DNA of 64,000 nt from Parapedobacter deserti. Its GTDB lineage: Bacteria > Bacteroidota > Bacteroidia > Sphingobacteriales > Sphingobacteriaceae. The translations under genes were made by a program, and so were the position numbers. The notes under the pieces are model-generated. The model did not search any database. It had not been told where the DNA came from and saw only the letters and a list, made by a program, of their open reading frames with translations. This document shows, in pieces, positions 7,146 through 15,977 of the stretch (its first letter is position 1; every line of letters starts with the position of its first letter). The stretch spans positions 1 to 64,000 of the forward strand of contig NZ_JBHRTA010000030.1 in assembly GCF_042646065.1 (NCBI RefSeq), given 5' to 3'.

Positions 7146-8147
7146 ATGAAAATCCTCTATGCAGTGCAAGGTACGGGCAATGGGCACTTGAGCCGGGCAA
7201 TGGATATCGTACCCTGCCTGAAACGACGCGCTGACGTTGACGTATTGGTGAGCGGCATCCAAGCTGACCTCGAGCTTCCGTTTCCGGTAAAATACCGGAT
7301 GCATGGGCTTAGCTTTATTTTCGGAAAAAGAGGCGGTGTAGACCTGTGGAAAACGTTTATGAGTTCCACCGTCAGGCGGTTGATCCGCGAAGTAAACGCG
7401 TTGCCGGTCGAAGAATACGATCTGGTCATCAATGATTTTGAACCGATTTCTGCTTGGGCGTGCAACACCCGTGATAAAACCTGCATCGGCCTCAGTCATC
7501 AGGCAGCAGCGATGGACGCGCTGGCTCCCAAACCCAAGGAGCAGGATGTGCTGGGCAAACTGATCATGCGCTATTACGCACCTGCAACCGCGAATTACGG
7601 GTTTCATTTTAAGCGATACAGTGAACGGACCTTTACGCCGGTGATCCGGCAGCAGGTGCGACAACTGGAGGTCGCGGACCATGGGCATTATACGGTTTAT
7701 CTACCGGCATACGATGATGCGAGGCTGCTCAAGCATTTGATGCGGTTTTCAGACATCCGGTGGGAAGTCTTTTCGAAACATAATAAAGCACCCTTCAAAA
7801 TCCGCAATATCAGCGTTCAGCCAATTGCAAATGAGGGGTTCATCCGCAGCATGGCCACATCAGTAGGGGTGTTGTGCGGTGCCGGTTTTGAAACCCCTGC
7901 TGAGGCGCTGCACCTAAAGAAAAAATTGTTGGTCATCCCGATGAAAAATCAATATGAGCAGCACCTCAATGCAGCAGCATTGGAAGAAATGGGTATACAA
8001 GTGATCAAAAATCTGAAGCCTAAGCATGACGCCATTATTGAAGGATGGTTGAACGGTAAGCAAATCGTCCCGGTAGAATACCCGGATTGCACACAGGAAA
8101 TTATAGATAACTTATTGCAGAAGCACTTATCAAAAGCGCTGGTCTAA
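7146..8147 (+). CDS. Glycosyltransferase-like protein, GT-B fold (UDP-sugar transferase family)
   Basis: The 333-residue protein begins with the glycine-rich GT-B opening MKILYAVQGTGNGHLSRAM and carries the second-domain motif LCGAGFETPAEALHLKKKLL followed by IPMKNQYEQ. These are typical of MurG/MGDG-synthase-like enzymes and of archaeal/bacterial uncharacterised homologues. Acceptor and donor are unknown. Its stop codon directly abuts the ATG of a GH1 glycosidase, so the two are translated from one message and may act on the same glycoside. It is probably cytoplasmic or peripheral at the inner membrane. Confidence 0.75.
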   Translation: MKILYAVQGTGNGHLSRAMDIVPCLKRRADVDVLVSGIQADLELPFPVKYRMHGLSFIFGKRGGVDLWKTFMSSTVRRLIREVNALPVEEYDLVINDFEPISAWACNTRDKTCIGLSHQAAAMDALAPKPKEQDVLGKLIMRYYAPATANYGFHFKRYSERTFTPVIRQQVRQLEVADHGHYTVYLPAYDDARLLKHLMRFSDIRWEVFSKHNKAPFKIRNISVQPIANEGFIRSMATSVGVLCGAGFETPAEALHLKKKLLVIPMKNQYEQHLNAAALEEMGIQVIKNLKPKHDAIIEGWLNGKQIVPVEYPDCTQEIIDNLLQKHLSKALV

Positions 8148-9488
8148 ATGGTTAGAAAAGACTTCGGTGACGATTTTAAGTGGGGGGTATCCAGCGCAGC
8201 TTTTCAGACAGAGGGGGCATGCGATGCCGATGGAAAGGGCCGGTCGATCTGGGATACTTTTACCGCGCGGAAAGGCAAAATAAAAAACGGGCATAATGCC
8301 CGGGAGGCATGCGGTTTTTACCGGCATTATCAGGAAGATATCGCGCTGATCCGTGAGATGTCTATCCCCAACTTCAGGTTTTCACTCTCCTGGTCACGGA
8401 TTTTTCCCGAGGGGATTGGATATTGTAATACCAAAGGGCTAGACTTCTATGAGCGATTGATAGATCACTGCCTTGAGCAGGGGATTACACCATGGGTCAC
8501 ACTCTATCATTGGGACCTGCCCCAAGCGCTGCAGGATCGAGGAGGTTGGACCAATCGCGACATTCTTGATTGGCTGGAGGAATACTCGGGGTGTGTGGCG
8601 AGGCATTTGGGTGACCGGGTGAAGCATTGGATGGTGCTGAATGAGCCGACCGTTTTCACGGGCGCCGGGTACTTTTTCGGTCTTCATGCTCCCGGCCTCA
8701 CGGGGATACGCAATTTTTTTCCGGCAGCACATCACGCCGCGCTGGCTATGGGAAGAGTCGGGCGATTGTTGCGATCGGAAGTGCCCGATGCCCAGATAGG
8801 CAGTACATTTTCCTGTTCCAGCATCCATCCCGCCAGTGAGCGACCCCGAGACATAGCCGCAGCAAAGCGTGCCGATGCGCTGATCAATAGAATGTTCATT
8901 GAGCCTGCGTTGGGCATGGGGTATCCGACCACCGACCTGAAGGCGCTGGGCGGCATAGAACGATGCATGATGGCAGGCGATGATGCACTTTTGCCTTTCG
9001 ATTTCGATTTCGTGGGTATTCAGTGTTATACCAGAGAAGTTGTGGAATACTCGTTTTTTGTTCCCTATCTACAGGCGCGCTTGGTTCCTGCACGAAAGCG
9101 GAAGGTGCCGCTCGTTACCGCTATGGGATGGGAGGTGTATCCTGACGCTATCTACGAAATGATCCGTAAGTTCAGCGCTTATCCCAATATCCCCGACTTG
9201 TACATCACCGAAAACGGCGCTGCCTTTCCCGATGATCTGGTAGATGGCCGTGTGGACGACCAACTGCGCCTCCGCTACCTGCAAACGCACCTCGAACAGG
9301 TGCTCCGTGCGAAGCAGGAAGGGTTAGATGTACACGGTTATTTCGTTTGGACACTCACCGACAATTTCGAATGGGCCGAGGGTTACGATGCCCGGTTCGG
9401 TCTAGTGCATGTAGACTTCGAAACGCAACGGCGTGTGATCAAAGCTTCCGGTAGATGGTATGGAGATTTTTTAGCAAGCCATGGATGA
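8148..9488 (+). CDS. GH1 family beta-glucosidase
   Basis: The 446-residue length is standard for bacterial GH1 enzymes, which hydrolyse beta-glucosides and related glycosides with retention. The N-terminal FKWGVSSAAFQTEGA signature is present, Glu166 in LNEP is the acid/base and Glu355 in YITENG is the nucleophile. The ligand-binding segment WTLTDNFEWAEGY is intact. No signal peptide is seen, so it acts in the cytoplasm. It follows the glycosyltransferase with no gap. Aglycone preference cannot be read from sequence. Confidence 0.95.
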   Translation: MVRKDFGDDFKWGVSSAAFQTEGACDADGKGRSIWDTFTARKGKIKNGHNAREACGFYRHYQEDIALIREMSIPNFRFSLSWSRIFPEGIGYCNTKGLDFYERLIDHCLEQGITPWVTLYHWDLPQALQDRGGWTNRDILDWLEEYSGCVARHLGDRVKHWMVLNEPTVFTGAGYFFGLHAPGLTGIRNFFPAAHHAALAMGRVGRLLRSEVPDAQIGSTFSCSSIHPASERPRDIAAAKRADALINRMFIEPALGMGYPTTDLKALGGIERCMMAGDDALLPFDFDFVGIQCYTREVVEYSFFVPYLQARLVPARKRKVPLVTAMGWEVYPDAIYEMIRKFSAYPNIPDLYITENGAAFPDDLVDGRVDDQLRLRYLQTHLEQVLRAKQEGLDVHGYFVWTLTDNFEWAEGYDARFGLVHVDFETQRRVIKASGRWYGDFLASHG

Positions 9489-9664
9489 TGGCTGGGAGGC
9501 ATATCACTACGTGGCTTCCACTGGCAGGCAAGTCCTTTGTCACCCCAATGACATTTCCGCCTTGTGTTTGTAATTACCCATGATCTTTCATTAATATGGC
9601 ACGATTTTATACCACATCTTTCCAAGATTTGTTCGTTCCTTTGCATTTATTTTGGGAGTAATTT

Positions 9665-10345
9665 GTGGAAGCGTTTCTTGACTTATTGAATAATCTCACC
9701 AATCCGGACTGGATTGTTGCCCATGGAGGGCTTTATTTACTATTATTTATTGTATTTGCCGAGACGGGTATCCTAATAGGTTTTTTTCTGCCGGGTGATC
9801 CGATTCTGTTTATCGCAGGTATTATCATTGCGAACCTGACGCTTGGTCCGGTAGACTCGGTGATGACCCTCCTGTATTGGATTGCGCTGATCTCAGCAGC
9901 AGGCATTGCAGGAAATTTTCTGGGCTACTGGTGTGGCAAGTACTTCGGGCATCGCTTGCTTAAGATGAAAGACAATTGGCTTTTCAAGAAAGCGTATATC
10001 TACCGGGCACAGGAATTTTATCATAAGCGCGGAGGTGTGGCCATTATATTGGCCCGCTTCCTCCCCATCGTGCGTACCTTTGCGCCCATTGTGGCAGGTA
10101 TAGTGGAGATGGATTTTAGAAAATTTGCCTTCTACAATGTCGTTGGCGGCATCATTTGGGTGGGCAGCTTGGTCACTTTAGGATACCTTCTTGGAGAAAA
10201 TGAATGGGTTCAACGGAACTTAGAATACGTCATTATGGCCATTGTAATCGCTGCGACCGCACCGGTGGTGATTAAGATGGTCACCGGTCGGGGAAAGCGG
10301 ACAGCCACTGTTTCTGAGCCGGAAATGCTGGAAGAGCAAGAGTAG
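9665..10345 (+). CDS. DedA-family membrane protein (SNARE-associated/VTT domain)
   Basis: GTG at 9665 opens a 226-residue protein; no ATG is available near the expected N-terminus. It shows DedA hallmarks: the membrane-embedded acidic motif FAETGILIGFFLPGDPILF (about 35-55) and the GGVAIILARFLPIVRTFAP motif (about 120-140), with four or more hydrophobic stretches. DedA proteins are inner-membrane proteins linked to phospholipid flipping, including recycling of undecaprenyl phosphate. It appears to be monocistronic; no clear terminator separates it from GH1, 176 bases upstream. Confidence 0.9.
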   Translation: MEAFLDLLNNLTNPDWIVAHGGLYLLLFIVFAETGILIGFFLPGDPILFIAGIIIANLTLGPVDSVMTLLYWIALISAAGIAGNFLGYWCGKYFGHRLLKMKDNWLFKKAYIYRAQEFYHKRGGVAIILARFLPIVRTFAPIVAGIVEMDFRKFAFYNVVGGIIWVGSLVTLGYLLGENEWVQRNLEYVIMAIVIAATAPVVIKMVTGRGKRTATVSEPEMLEEQE

Positions 10346-10446
10346 CGTCATTTGAGAAAATCGGCCCGACTACCGGTCGGTTGGTTATGGTACTGACGTT
10401 AGCAGCGTTGATTTCAAGAAATTGAAGTGCTGGAGAATACCTTTAT

Positions 10447-10480
10447 TTTGGTGTTTTCAATATTTGTTTTCTTAACTTTG
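10447..10480 (+). promoter_or_regulatory. Promoter of the fsr-type exporter gene
   Basis: TTTG at 10447-10450 and TAACTTTG at 10473-10480, spaced by 22 bases, are both perfect matches to the Bacteroidota elements. The predicted start lies near 10485, about 20 bases before the ATG. Confidence 0.65.
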
Positions 10481-10503
10481 CGTGAAGTTTCCATGTTGTA
10501 TTC

Positions 10504-11718
10504 ATGCGCAACGAAGCACCAGCTATCGGCAAACAAATATCGTCCACTATTTATCCTGTGCTGTTTGCAGTGAGTTTTTCACATTTGCTTAATGACACAA
10601 TCCAGTCGTTGATCCCGGCTATTTACCCCATTGTAAAAGACTCATTTCACCTTAGTTTTTCGCAGATCGGGTTGATTACACTCGTTTTTCAGCTTTCCTC
10701 TTCCCTGCTGCAACCGTTGGTGGGTATGATCACGGACAGCCGGCCCTACCCTTACGCGTTACCGGTTGGAATGGGATTCAGTCTCACCGGGCTTGTAATG
10801 ATGGCCTTGGCGCCGAATTACCACTGGATATTGGTATCCGTGGCGTTTGTGGGCGCGGGATCGTCCGTATTTCATCCAGAGGCTTCTCGTATGGCGTATG
10901 CAGCCTCAGGTGGAAGGCGTGGCTTTGCACAATCGCTGTTTCAAGTCGGAGGCAATGCAGGAAGTGCCATTGGGCCGTTGTTGGCCGCCATGCTTATCGC
11001 TCCATTCGGGCAGTTCAATGTGATCTGGTTTTCGTTTGCCGCCCTTGCGGCTATCGTCATTCTTTACCGTGTGGGACGGTGGTATAAGCCTAAGTCCATT
11101 CGTAACTATATCCTACGGAAAAATAAAATCAGGGTAACGGTACAACAATCCTTGCCGCGTACAACTGTAGTCATATCAATTGCGGTGCTGTTGGTGCTCA
11201 TTTTTTCCAAGTATTTTTATTTCGCAAGTCTCACGAGCTACTACACCTTCTACCTGATGCATAAATTCGACGTGTCTGTGCAGCAATCGCAAATTTATTT
11301 GTTTATCTTTCTCTTTGCGGTTGCGGCGGGTACCATGATTGGCGGTCCGGTGGGCGACCGTATCGGACGTAAGTACGTCATCTGGTTGTCCATATTAGGA
11401 GCTTCGCCCTTTACCCTTGCACTTCCCTACGCCAACCTCAGCTGGACGATTGTTTTATCTTTCATTATCGGCGTGATAATAGCGTCCGCGTTTTCCGCTA
11501 TTCTGGTTTATGCGCAGGAATTGTTGCCCGGCAACGTTGGTCTGGTGTCGGGCCTGTTTTTCGGCTTTGCATTTGGAATGGGTGGTGTCGGCTCGGCCGT
11601 ACTGGGCAAGCTCGCGGATAACCAGGGTATCGATTATGTATACCATATATGTGCGTTTTTGCCACTCATCGGGATTGTCGCCGCTTTTCTGCCGAACTTA
11701 GCAAAGCGACCACATTGA
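10504..11718 (+). CDS. MFS exporter of the fosmidomycin-resistance (Fsr) type
   Basis: The 404-residue protein has twelve predicted helices. It opens with the Fsr signature SHLLNDTIQSLIPAIYPI and carries VFHPEASRMAYAASGGRRG, typical of this subfamily, plus the MFS loop motif GDRIGRKYV between the two halves. Fsr in Escherichia coli exports fosmidomycin; the natural substrate here is unknown. It works at the inner membrane as a proton antiporter. It has its own promoter and no partner gene. Confidence 0.9.
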   Translation: MRNEAPAIGKQISSTIYPVLFAVSFSHLLNDTIQSLIPAIYPIVKDSFHLSFSQIGLITLVFQLSSSLLQPLVGMITDSRPYPYALPVGMGFSLTGLVMMALAPNYHWILVSVAFVGAGSSVFHPEASRMAYAASGGRRGFAQSLFQVGGNAGSAIGPLLAAMLIAPFGQFNVIWFSFAALAAIVILYRVGRWYKPKSIRNYILRKNKIRVTVQQSLPRTTVVISIAVLLVLIFSKYFYFASLTSYYTFYLMHKFDVSVQQSQIYLFIFLFAVAAGTMIGGPVGDRIGRKYVIWLSILGASPFTLALPYANLSWTIVLSFIIGVIIASAFSAILVYAQELLPGNVGLVSGLFFGFAFGMGGVGSAVLGKLADNQGIDYVYHICAFLPLIGIVAAFLPNLAKRPH

Positions 11719-11799
11719 TCAGGCCCATTGATCCGTATTTTCCCGGAAAGATGCTCATTGGCGAATTAGCAAACGGAAATGTTATATCCTTTAGATTTA

Positions 11800-11830
11800 T
11801 TGCATATAAAAGCGATTTTGTCTATGTTTG
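11800..11830 (+). promoter_or_regulatory. Promoter of the FKBP-aldo/keto reductase pair
   Basis: TTG at 11800-11802, 20 bases, then TATGTTTG at 11823-11830 (perfect TAnnTTTG). The start site would be near 11834, which rules out initiation at the upstream in-frame codon 11779 and supports ATG 11866. Confidence 0.6.
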
Positions 11831-11865
11831 ACACGCTGAGTAATTATTGTTATAAATTAGGTGGG

Positions 11866-12603
11866 ATGAAATTCTCTTATGTTGTTGCCGGGGTCAGTTT
11901 GTTGCTGAATACGGGACTCGCCAGTGCCCAGCAAGTAGTTGGTGGCAGGGGCGCCACCCTGACCAGCCGCGCAGACTCCGTGGCCTATGCGTTCGGCGCC
12001 TCTATTGCCCGCGACCTTAAACAGGCGGGCGTTGCAGAAGTTAACGCAGTGGTGCTCGCTGCAGCCATAACCGACCTGTTTGCAGGAAAAGAATCCATTC
12101 TTGATGACGGGCAAGAACGGGAGCTGATCATGGGCACAATTACAGAAGCCCGTGAACGGATGAATGCTCAACTGAAAGACGCGGCGCATGCATTTATGGA
12201 GGAAAACAAGGCAAGGCAAGGAATTGTAACGACTGCTACTGGCCTTCAATATGAGGTTATCCGCGAAGGAGCGGGCGATAGGCCAACGACCGACGACACC
12301 GTAACCGTGCATTACAAGGGAAAGTTGAGTGATGGGAAAATGTTCGATAGCTCTTACGACCGAGGCGAACCGGCTACTTTTCCATTAGGACGCGTCATTC
12401 AGGGTTGGCAGGAAGGATTGCAATTAATGCGCTCGGGGGCGCATTACCGGATTTATGTGCCCTATGGATTGGGTTATGGCGAGCGGGGAATGGGACAAGA
12501 TATCCCGCCTTACAGCCCGCTGATCTTTGATGTGGAACTCATTTCGATTCAGAAAGCAGTGAGAGAACCGGCTGAACCGGGACAACTGGAAGAGGCCAAA
12601 TGA
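11866..12603 (+). CDS. Exported FKBP-type peptidyl-prolyl isomerase (FkpA/Mip type)
   Basis: ATG 11866 gives 245 residues with a signal peptide ending near GLASAQ. Residues about 30-120 form the helical dimerisation domain of FkpA/Mip proteins (SVAYAFGASIARDLKQAG) and about 130-225 the FKBP domain (VHYKGKLSDGKMFDSSYDRG, FPLGRVIQGWQEGL, YVPYGLGYGE, FDVELISI). It should assist folding of envelope proteins in the periplasm. An in-frame extension to 11779 is rejected because it precedes the promoter and lacks a signal peptide. Its stop overlaps the next gene (ATGA at 12600-12603), so translation is probably coupled. Confidence 0.93.
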   Translation: MKFSYVVAGVSLLLNTGLASAQQVVGGRGATLTSRADSVAYAFGASIARDLKQAGVAEVNAVVLAAAITDLFAGKESILDDGQERELIMGTITEARERMNAQLKDAAHAFMEENKARQGIVTTATGLQYEVIREGAGDRPTTDDTVTVHYKGKLSDGKMFDSSYDRGEPATFPLGRVIQGWQEGLQLMRSGAHYRIYVPYGLGYGERGMGQDIPPYSPLIFDVELISIQKAVREPAEPGQLEEAK

Positions 12604-13496
12604 ACCAATTAGGCAAATCTGATCTATACGTTAGTCCCGTCAGCTTCGGCTGCATGTCAATGGGTGAGGATGTTTCCGCCTATCGCGATCTGTTGCGGAA
12701 GGCTGTTGACAGGGGGATCAACTTTTTCGATACTGCTGATTTATACCAAAAGGGGTTGAACGAGGCGTATGTCGGTGATGCGCTCCAACCAGTCCGTAAA
12801 GAAGTAATCATAGCGACGAAAGTGGGCAATCAGTGGCGCGCAGATGGGAGCGGCTGGGACTGGAACCCGTGTAAAGCATACATCCTGAAAAGTGTGGAGC
12901 AGAGTCTGAAGCGACTAAAGACGGATTATATAGATCTGTACCAGTTGCATGGAGGAACGGTTGATGACCCTATCGATGAAACGATCGACGCCTTTGAGCT
13001 GTTAAAGCAACAGGGGAAGATACGCTGGTACGGCATTTCTTCAATCAGGCCCAAGGTGATTCGGGAATATGTGAAACGTTCAGGAATCGTCTCTGTGATG
13101 ATGCAATACAGTTTGCTTGACCATCGGCCGGAAGAAGGGCTTCTGGATCTTTTACGACAGTACGGTATCAGTGCGATTTGCCGAGGAGCCATTGCGCAAG
13201 GGTTGTTGGTTGGGAAGCCGGCAGACAGTTACTTGCAGTTTACAGACGGTGAAGTCGCAAGCGCCGCGAAAGCGGTAATAAAGGCAGCCGAAAATCTGGC
13301 GCTTACCGCACTGGATGTAGCACTGGGGTATGTTTGGGGGCATCCCACGGTGGCTACCGCAGCGCTTGGGATACGGACACCGGCGCAGCTGGATGAAGCC
13401 ATTCAAGCATTGCATCGTGCCGAGCCGCTGTCCACTGAACAGCGTAACCTGTTACGACGGGCGGTGCGGACGCTCCGCTATGAAGCGCATAGGTGA
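12600..13496 (+). CDS. Aldo/keto reductase
   Basis: The 298-residue TIM-barrel protein carries the AKR pattern: GCMSMGE near the N-terminus, the catalytic Asp/Tyr region FFDTADLYQKGLNE (about 40-55), the Lys in VIIATKVG and the His of LYQLHGG. The C-terminal NADPH-binding part is shorter than in plant-type AKRs. It likely reduces carbonyl compounds with NADPH in the cytoplasm; the substrate is unknown. Its ATG overlaps the stop of the FKBP gene by four bases, an operon of functionally unrelated partners. Confidence 0.9.
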   Translation: MNQLGKSDLYVSPVSFGCMSMGEDVSAYRDLLRKAVDRGINFFDTADLYQKGLNEAYVGDALQPVRKEVIIATKVGNQWRADGSGWDWNPCKAYILKSVEQSLKRLKTDYIDLYQLHGGTVDDPIDETIDAFELLKQQGKIRWYGISSIRPKVIREYVKRSGIVSVMMQYSLLDHRPEEGLLDLLRQYGISAICRGAIAQGLLVGKPADSYLQFTDGEVASAAKAVIKAAENLALTALDVALGYVWGHPTVATAALGIRTPAQLDEAIQALHRAEPLSTEQRNLLRRAVRTLRYEAHR

Positions 13497-13545
13497 CTAT
13501 TATTTGAAATTAAAATTTATATCTACGACTAATTATAAACAACGG

Positions 13546-14397
13546 ATGATGAAAAAAAAACTGAGACTTACAGCCTTAATGGGCGTCGCTGTGTTTGCAA
13601 TGGGTATATCGATATTGAATGCCCAGCAACCGGAAAGAAAACTGGGCTGGCATCTGTCTGCTCAGACGTATACGTTTAACCGGTTCACTTTTTTTGAAGC
13701 TGTTGATAAAACGCTCAGTGCCGGCATGAATTCGGTGGAGGCATTCAACGGACAGGAGCTGGGAGGAGGCATCGAAGGGAAGATGGATTACAAAATGGAC
13801 GCGGCGAAGCGGAAGGCCATCCTGAAAGCGCTGAAAAAGAAGAAAGTGAAATTGTGTGCTTTCGGTGTAGTAAAAGGCAAGACAGAAGAAGAATGGAGGC
13901 AGTTATTTGAATTTGCTGATGCGATGGGCATTAAGGTGATCAATTCGGAGCCTAATGAAGAGTTTCTGCCATTGATCGGGCAATTGGCTACGCAATACAA
14001 GATTAAAGTGGGCCTTCATAACCATCCTAAACCAACACATTATTGGAGTCCACAAGTGGTGTTGGATGCCATATCGAAAGCCAACAGCGCTTACGTTGGA
14101 GCCTGTGCTGATATTGGGCATTGGGTACGCTCAGGGTTGGACCCTGTCGAATGCCTGAAACAATACGAAGGGCATTTGACGAGCCTTCATTTCAAAGATC
14201 TGGCTGAGAAAGCCCGTAAAACCCATGACGTGCATTGGGGTACCGGTGTTTGCAACGTGGAAGGGGTGATCGCTGAGCTTAAGCGGCAGGGTTTCAAGGG
14301 CAATATTTCTGCCGAGTATGAGCACAATTGGGAAAACAATGTGGGGGATGTTGCGCAGAGCGTAAAAAATTTCAGGACTATAGTTGACAGTCTTTAA
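13546..14397 (+). CDS. Exported sugar-phosphate isomerase/epimerase-like TIM-barrel protein
   Basis: ATG 13546 starts a 283-residue protein with a signal peptide ending near ILNAQQ; the open frame extends upstream but into the AKR gene. The fold is that of xylose isomerase-like/AP endonuclease 2 barrels, with metal-site motifs VEAFNGQELGG, INSEPNEEF, VGLHNHPKPTHYW, GACADIGHWVRSGLDP, LHFKDL and ISAEYEHNW. Secreted members are common in Bacteroidota and act on carbohydrates, but the substrate here is unknown. It follows the AKR gene by 49 bases and could be cotranscribed. Confidence 0.85.
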   Translation: MMKKKLRLTALMGVAVFAMGISILNAQQPERKLGWHLSAQTYTFNRFTFFEAVDKTLSAGMNSVEAFNGQELGGGIEGKMDYKMDAAKRKAILKALKKKKVKLCAFGVVKGKTEEEWRQLFEFADAMGIKVINSEPNEEFLPLIGQLATQYKIKVGLHNHPKPTHYWSPQVVLDAISKANSAYVGACADIGHWVRSGLDPVECLKQYEGHLTSLHFKDLAEKARKTHDVHWGTGVCNVEGVIAELKRQGFKGNISAEYEHNWENNVGDVAQSVKNFRTIVDSL

Positions 14398-14458
14398 CCG
14401 ACGGGCGGTTATGTTTGCAGGCCCTTTGCCTCGGATGACATAGGGATAACGCTTGCAT

Positions 14459-14479
14459 CGACTTACGACTGACGACTAA
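14459..14479. repeat. CGACTNA heptamer repeat at the 3' end of kdsB
   Basis: Three successive heptamers CGACTTA, CGACTGA and CGACTAA run across the kdsB stop codon. They encode its last residues (SRQS) on the minus strand. Similar degenerate short-period sequences occur in other gaps of this window (15930-15975, 41642-41670, 52185-52203). Confidence 0.5.
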
Positions 14480-15215
14480 CTTCTAAAATCCGTTTCAGAT
14501 CTTCCGGCGTGTCCACTGCCATGGTTTCATGAGCAGTTTCTGCGGTTTGGATAGCATAGCCATTTTCTATCCAGCGCAGTTGTTCGAGTGCTTCGGCTTT
14601 TTCCAACGAGGATACAGGAAGTTTGGTCAGCCTGGCCAATATGTCGGTCCGATACCCGTAGATACCGATATGTTTGTAATAGGGGTGTAGATGCAGCCAA
14701 TCCTGTGAAGGTGCATTTCGCTGAAAAGGGATGGTTTGGCGGCTGAAATAGATCGCCCGTCCTACGCGATCAACCACCACTTTTGGCATACTCGTATTGA
14801 ATAACTCATCAGCCTTTGTAATCCGTTTAATTAATGTGGCGATCTGGACGTCTTTATTTTCGAAACAGGACACCAGCAAATCGATCTGTGTCGGTTCAAT
14901 GTACGGTTCGTCCCCTTGAATATTTACGGCGACATTAAAATCGGTGTAAACCGTCAGGACTTCGGCGCAGCGGTCTGTGCCACTTTCGTGGGTGCCGGCT
15001 GTGATCATCACGTTCCCCCCGAAAGCACTAACATGATCAAAAATTCGTTTATCATCAGTGGCTACGACGACCTGATTGAGCGACCGGCTTTTCGACGCCT
15101 GTTCGTATACCCGCTGTATCATGCTTTTCCCAAAAATATCGGCCAACGGCTTTCCGGGAAAACGACTCGAAGCATAACGTGCTGGGATGATGCCGATGGT
15201 TTTTATGTTGGACAT
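14463..15215 (-). CDS. kdsB: 3-deoxy-manno-octulosonate cytidylyltransferase
   Basis: ATG 15215 gives 250 residues starting MSNIKTIGIIPARYASSRFP, the nucleotidyltransferase signature with GKPLADIFGKSMIQRVYEQA. Further motifs are VVVATDD, NIQGDEPYI and the C-terminal GYAIQTAETAHETMAVDTPE. The enzyme activates Kdo with CTP for lipid A-core assembly, which shows a Kdo-containing LPS. Upstream in-frame codons to 15329 overlap the dNK gene and are rejected. It is the last gene of a trpS-dNK-kdsB cluster with short gaps. Its final codons and stop lie in a heptamer repeat (14459-14479). Confidence 0.96.
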   Translation of the reverse strand: MSNIKTIGIIPARYASSRFPGKPLADIFGKSMIQRVYEQASKSRSLNQVVVATDDKRIFDHVSAFGGNVMITAGTHESGTDRCAEVLTVYTDFNVAVNIQGDEPYIEPTQIDLLVSCFENKDVQIATLIKRITKADELFNTSMPKVVVDRVGRAIYFSRQTIPFQRNAPSQDWLHLHPYYKHIGIYGYRTDILARLTKLPVSSLEKAEALEQLRWIENGYAIQTAETAHETMAVDTPEDLKRILEVSRQS

Positions 15216-15285
15216 GTGTGTTTGTATTAGGTATCGCGTATTGAGATTTACGGCTTTCTCGAATTTTCGAACCGGTAACCAGGGC

Positions 15286-15900
15286 TTAAAACAAACCGAA
15301 CAGTTCGGTCTCAATTTTTTGAAGTACAAAACCCATATCTTCTGGATTGTTTGCGAAATCGAGTTTATCCTTATCCAGGATAAGCAGTTTGCCGTCTTTA
15401 TAGTTCTTGATCCACTTTTCGTACTTTGCGTTTAATTTGGAGAGGTAATCCAGCCGGATATTTGCTTCGTATTCGCGGCCACGCTTCTGTATGTTGTCAA
15501 CCAACGTCGGAACCGAAGCCCTAAGATATATTAACAGGTCGGGCGGTTTGATATACGATACGATGCTTTCGAAGATACTGCTGTAATTTTCGAAATCGCG
15601 TGCGCTCATCAACCCCATATCATATAGGTTCTCCGCGAAGATGTAAGCGTCTTCATAAATTGTCCGGTCTTGGATGATGTTTATCTCTTTTTTTTGCAGC
15701 TGTACGATATGCCTAAACCTGCTGTTTAAAAAATAAATCTGTAGGTTAAATGCCCAGCGCTTCATATCGCTGTAAAAATCTTCCAAATAAGGGTTGTCAT
15801 CGACAGCTTCGAACTGTGGCTCCCATTTGAGGTGATTGGCCAGCAGCTTGGTGAGCGTTGTTTTTCCTGCTCCGATGTTTCCGACGATGGCGATATGCAT
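15286..15900 (-). CDS. Deoxynucleoside kinase (dNK/dGK family)
   Basis: The 204-residue protein has a Walker A motif GNIGAGKTT at about 7-15, the DRTIYED motif (about 85) with the catalytic acid and substrate Arg, and the lid KRGREYE (about 150). This matches the eukaryotic-like deoxynucleoside kinases that phosphorylate deoxyadenosine, deoxyguanosine or deoxycytidine for nucleotide salvage. The exact nucleoside is not readable. It sits between trpS and kdsB, 70-77 bases from each, and is probably cotranscribed. Confidence 0.92.
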   Translation of the reverse strand: MHIAIVGNIGAGKTTLTKLLANHLKWEPQFEAVDDNPYLEDFYSDMKRWAFNLQIYFLNSRFRHIVQLQKKEINIIQDRTIYEDAYIFAENLYDMGLMSARDFENYSSIFESIVSYIKPPDLLIYLRASVPTLVDNIQKRGREYEANIRLDYLSKLNAKYEKWIKNYKDGKLLILDKDKLDFANNPEDMGFVLQKIETELFGLF

Positions 15901-15977
15901 ATAAAGAGGTTTAAGACATCAGGCAATTGCCAAGCATCTGTTGTCTGGTATTTTTATCTGGCGTCTAACGTTTGACA

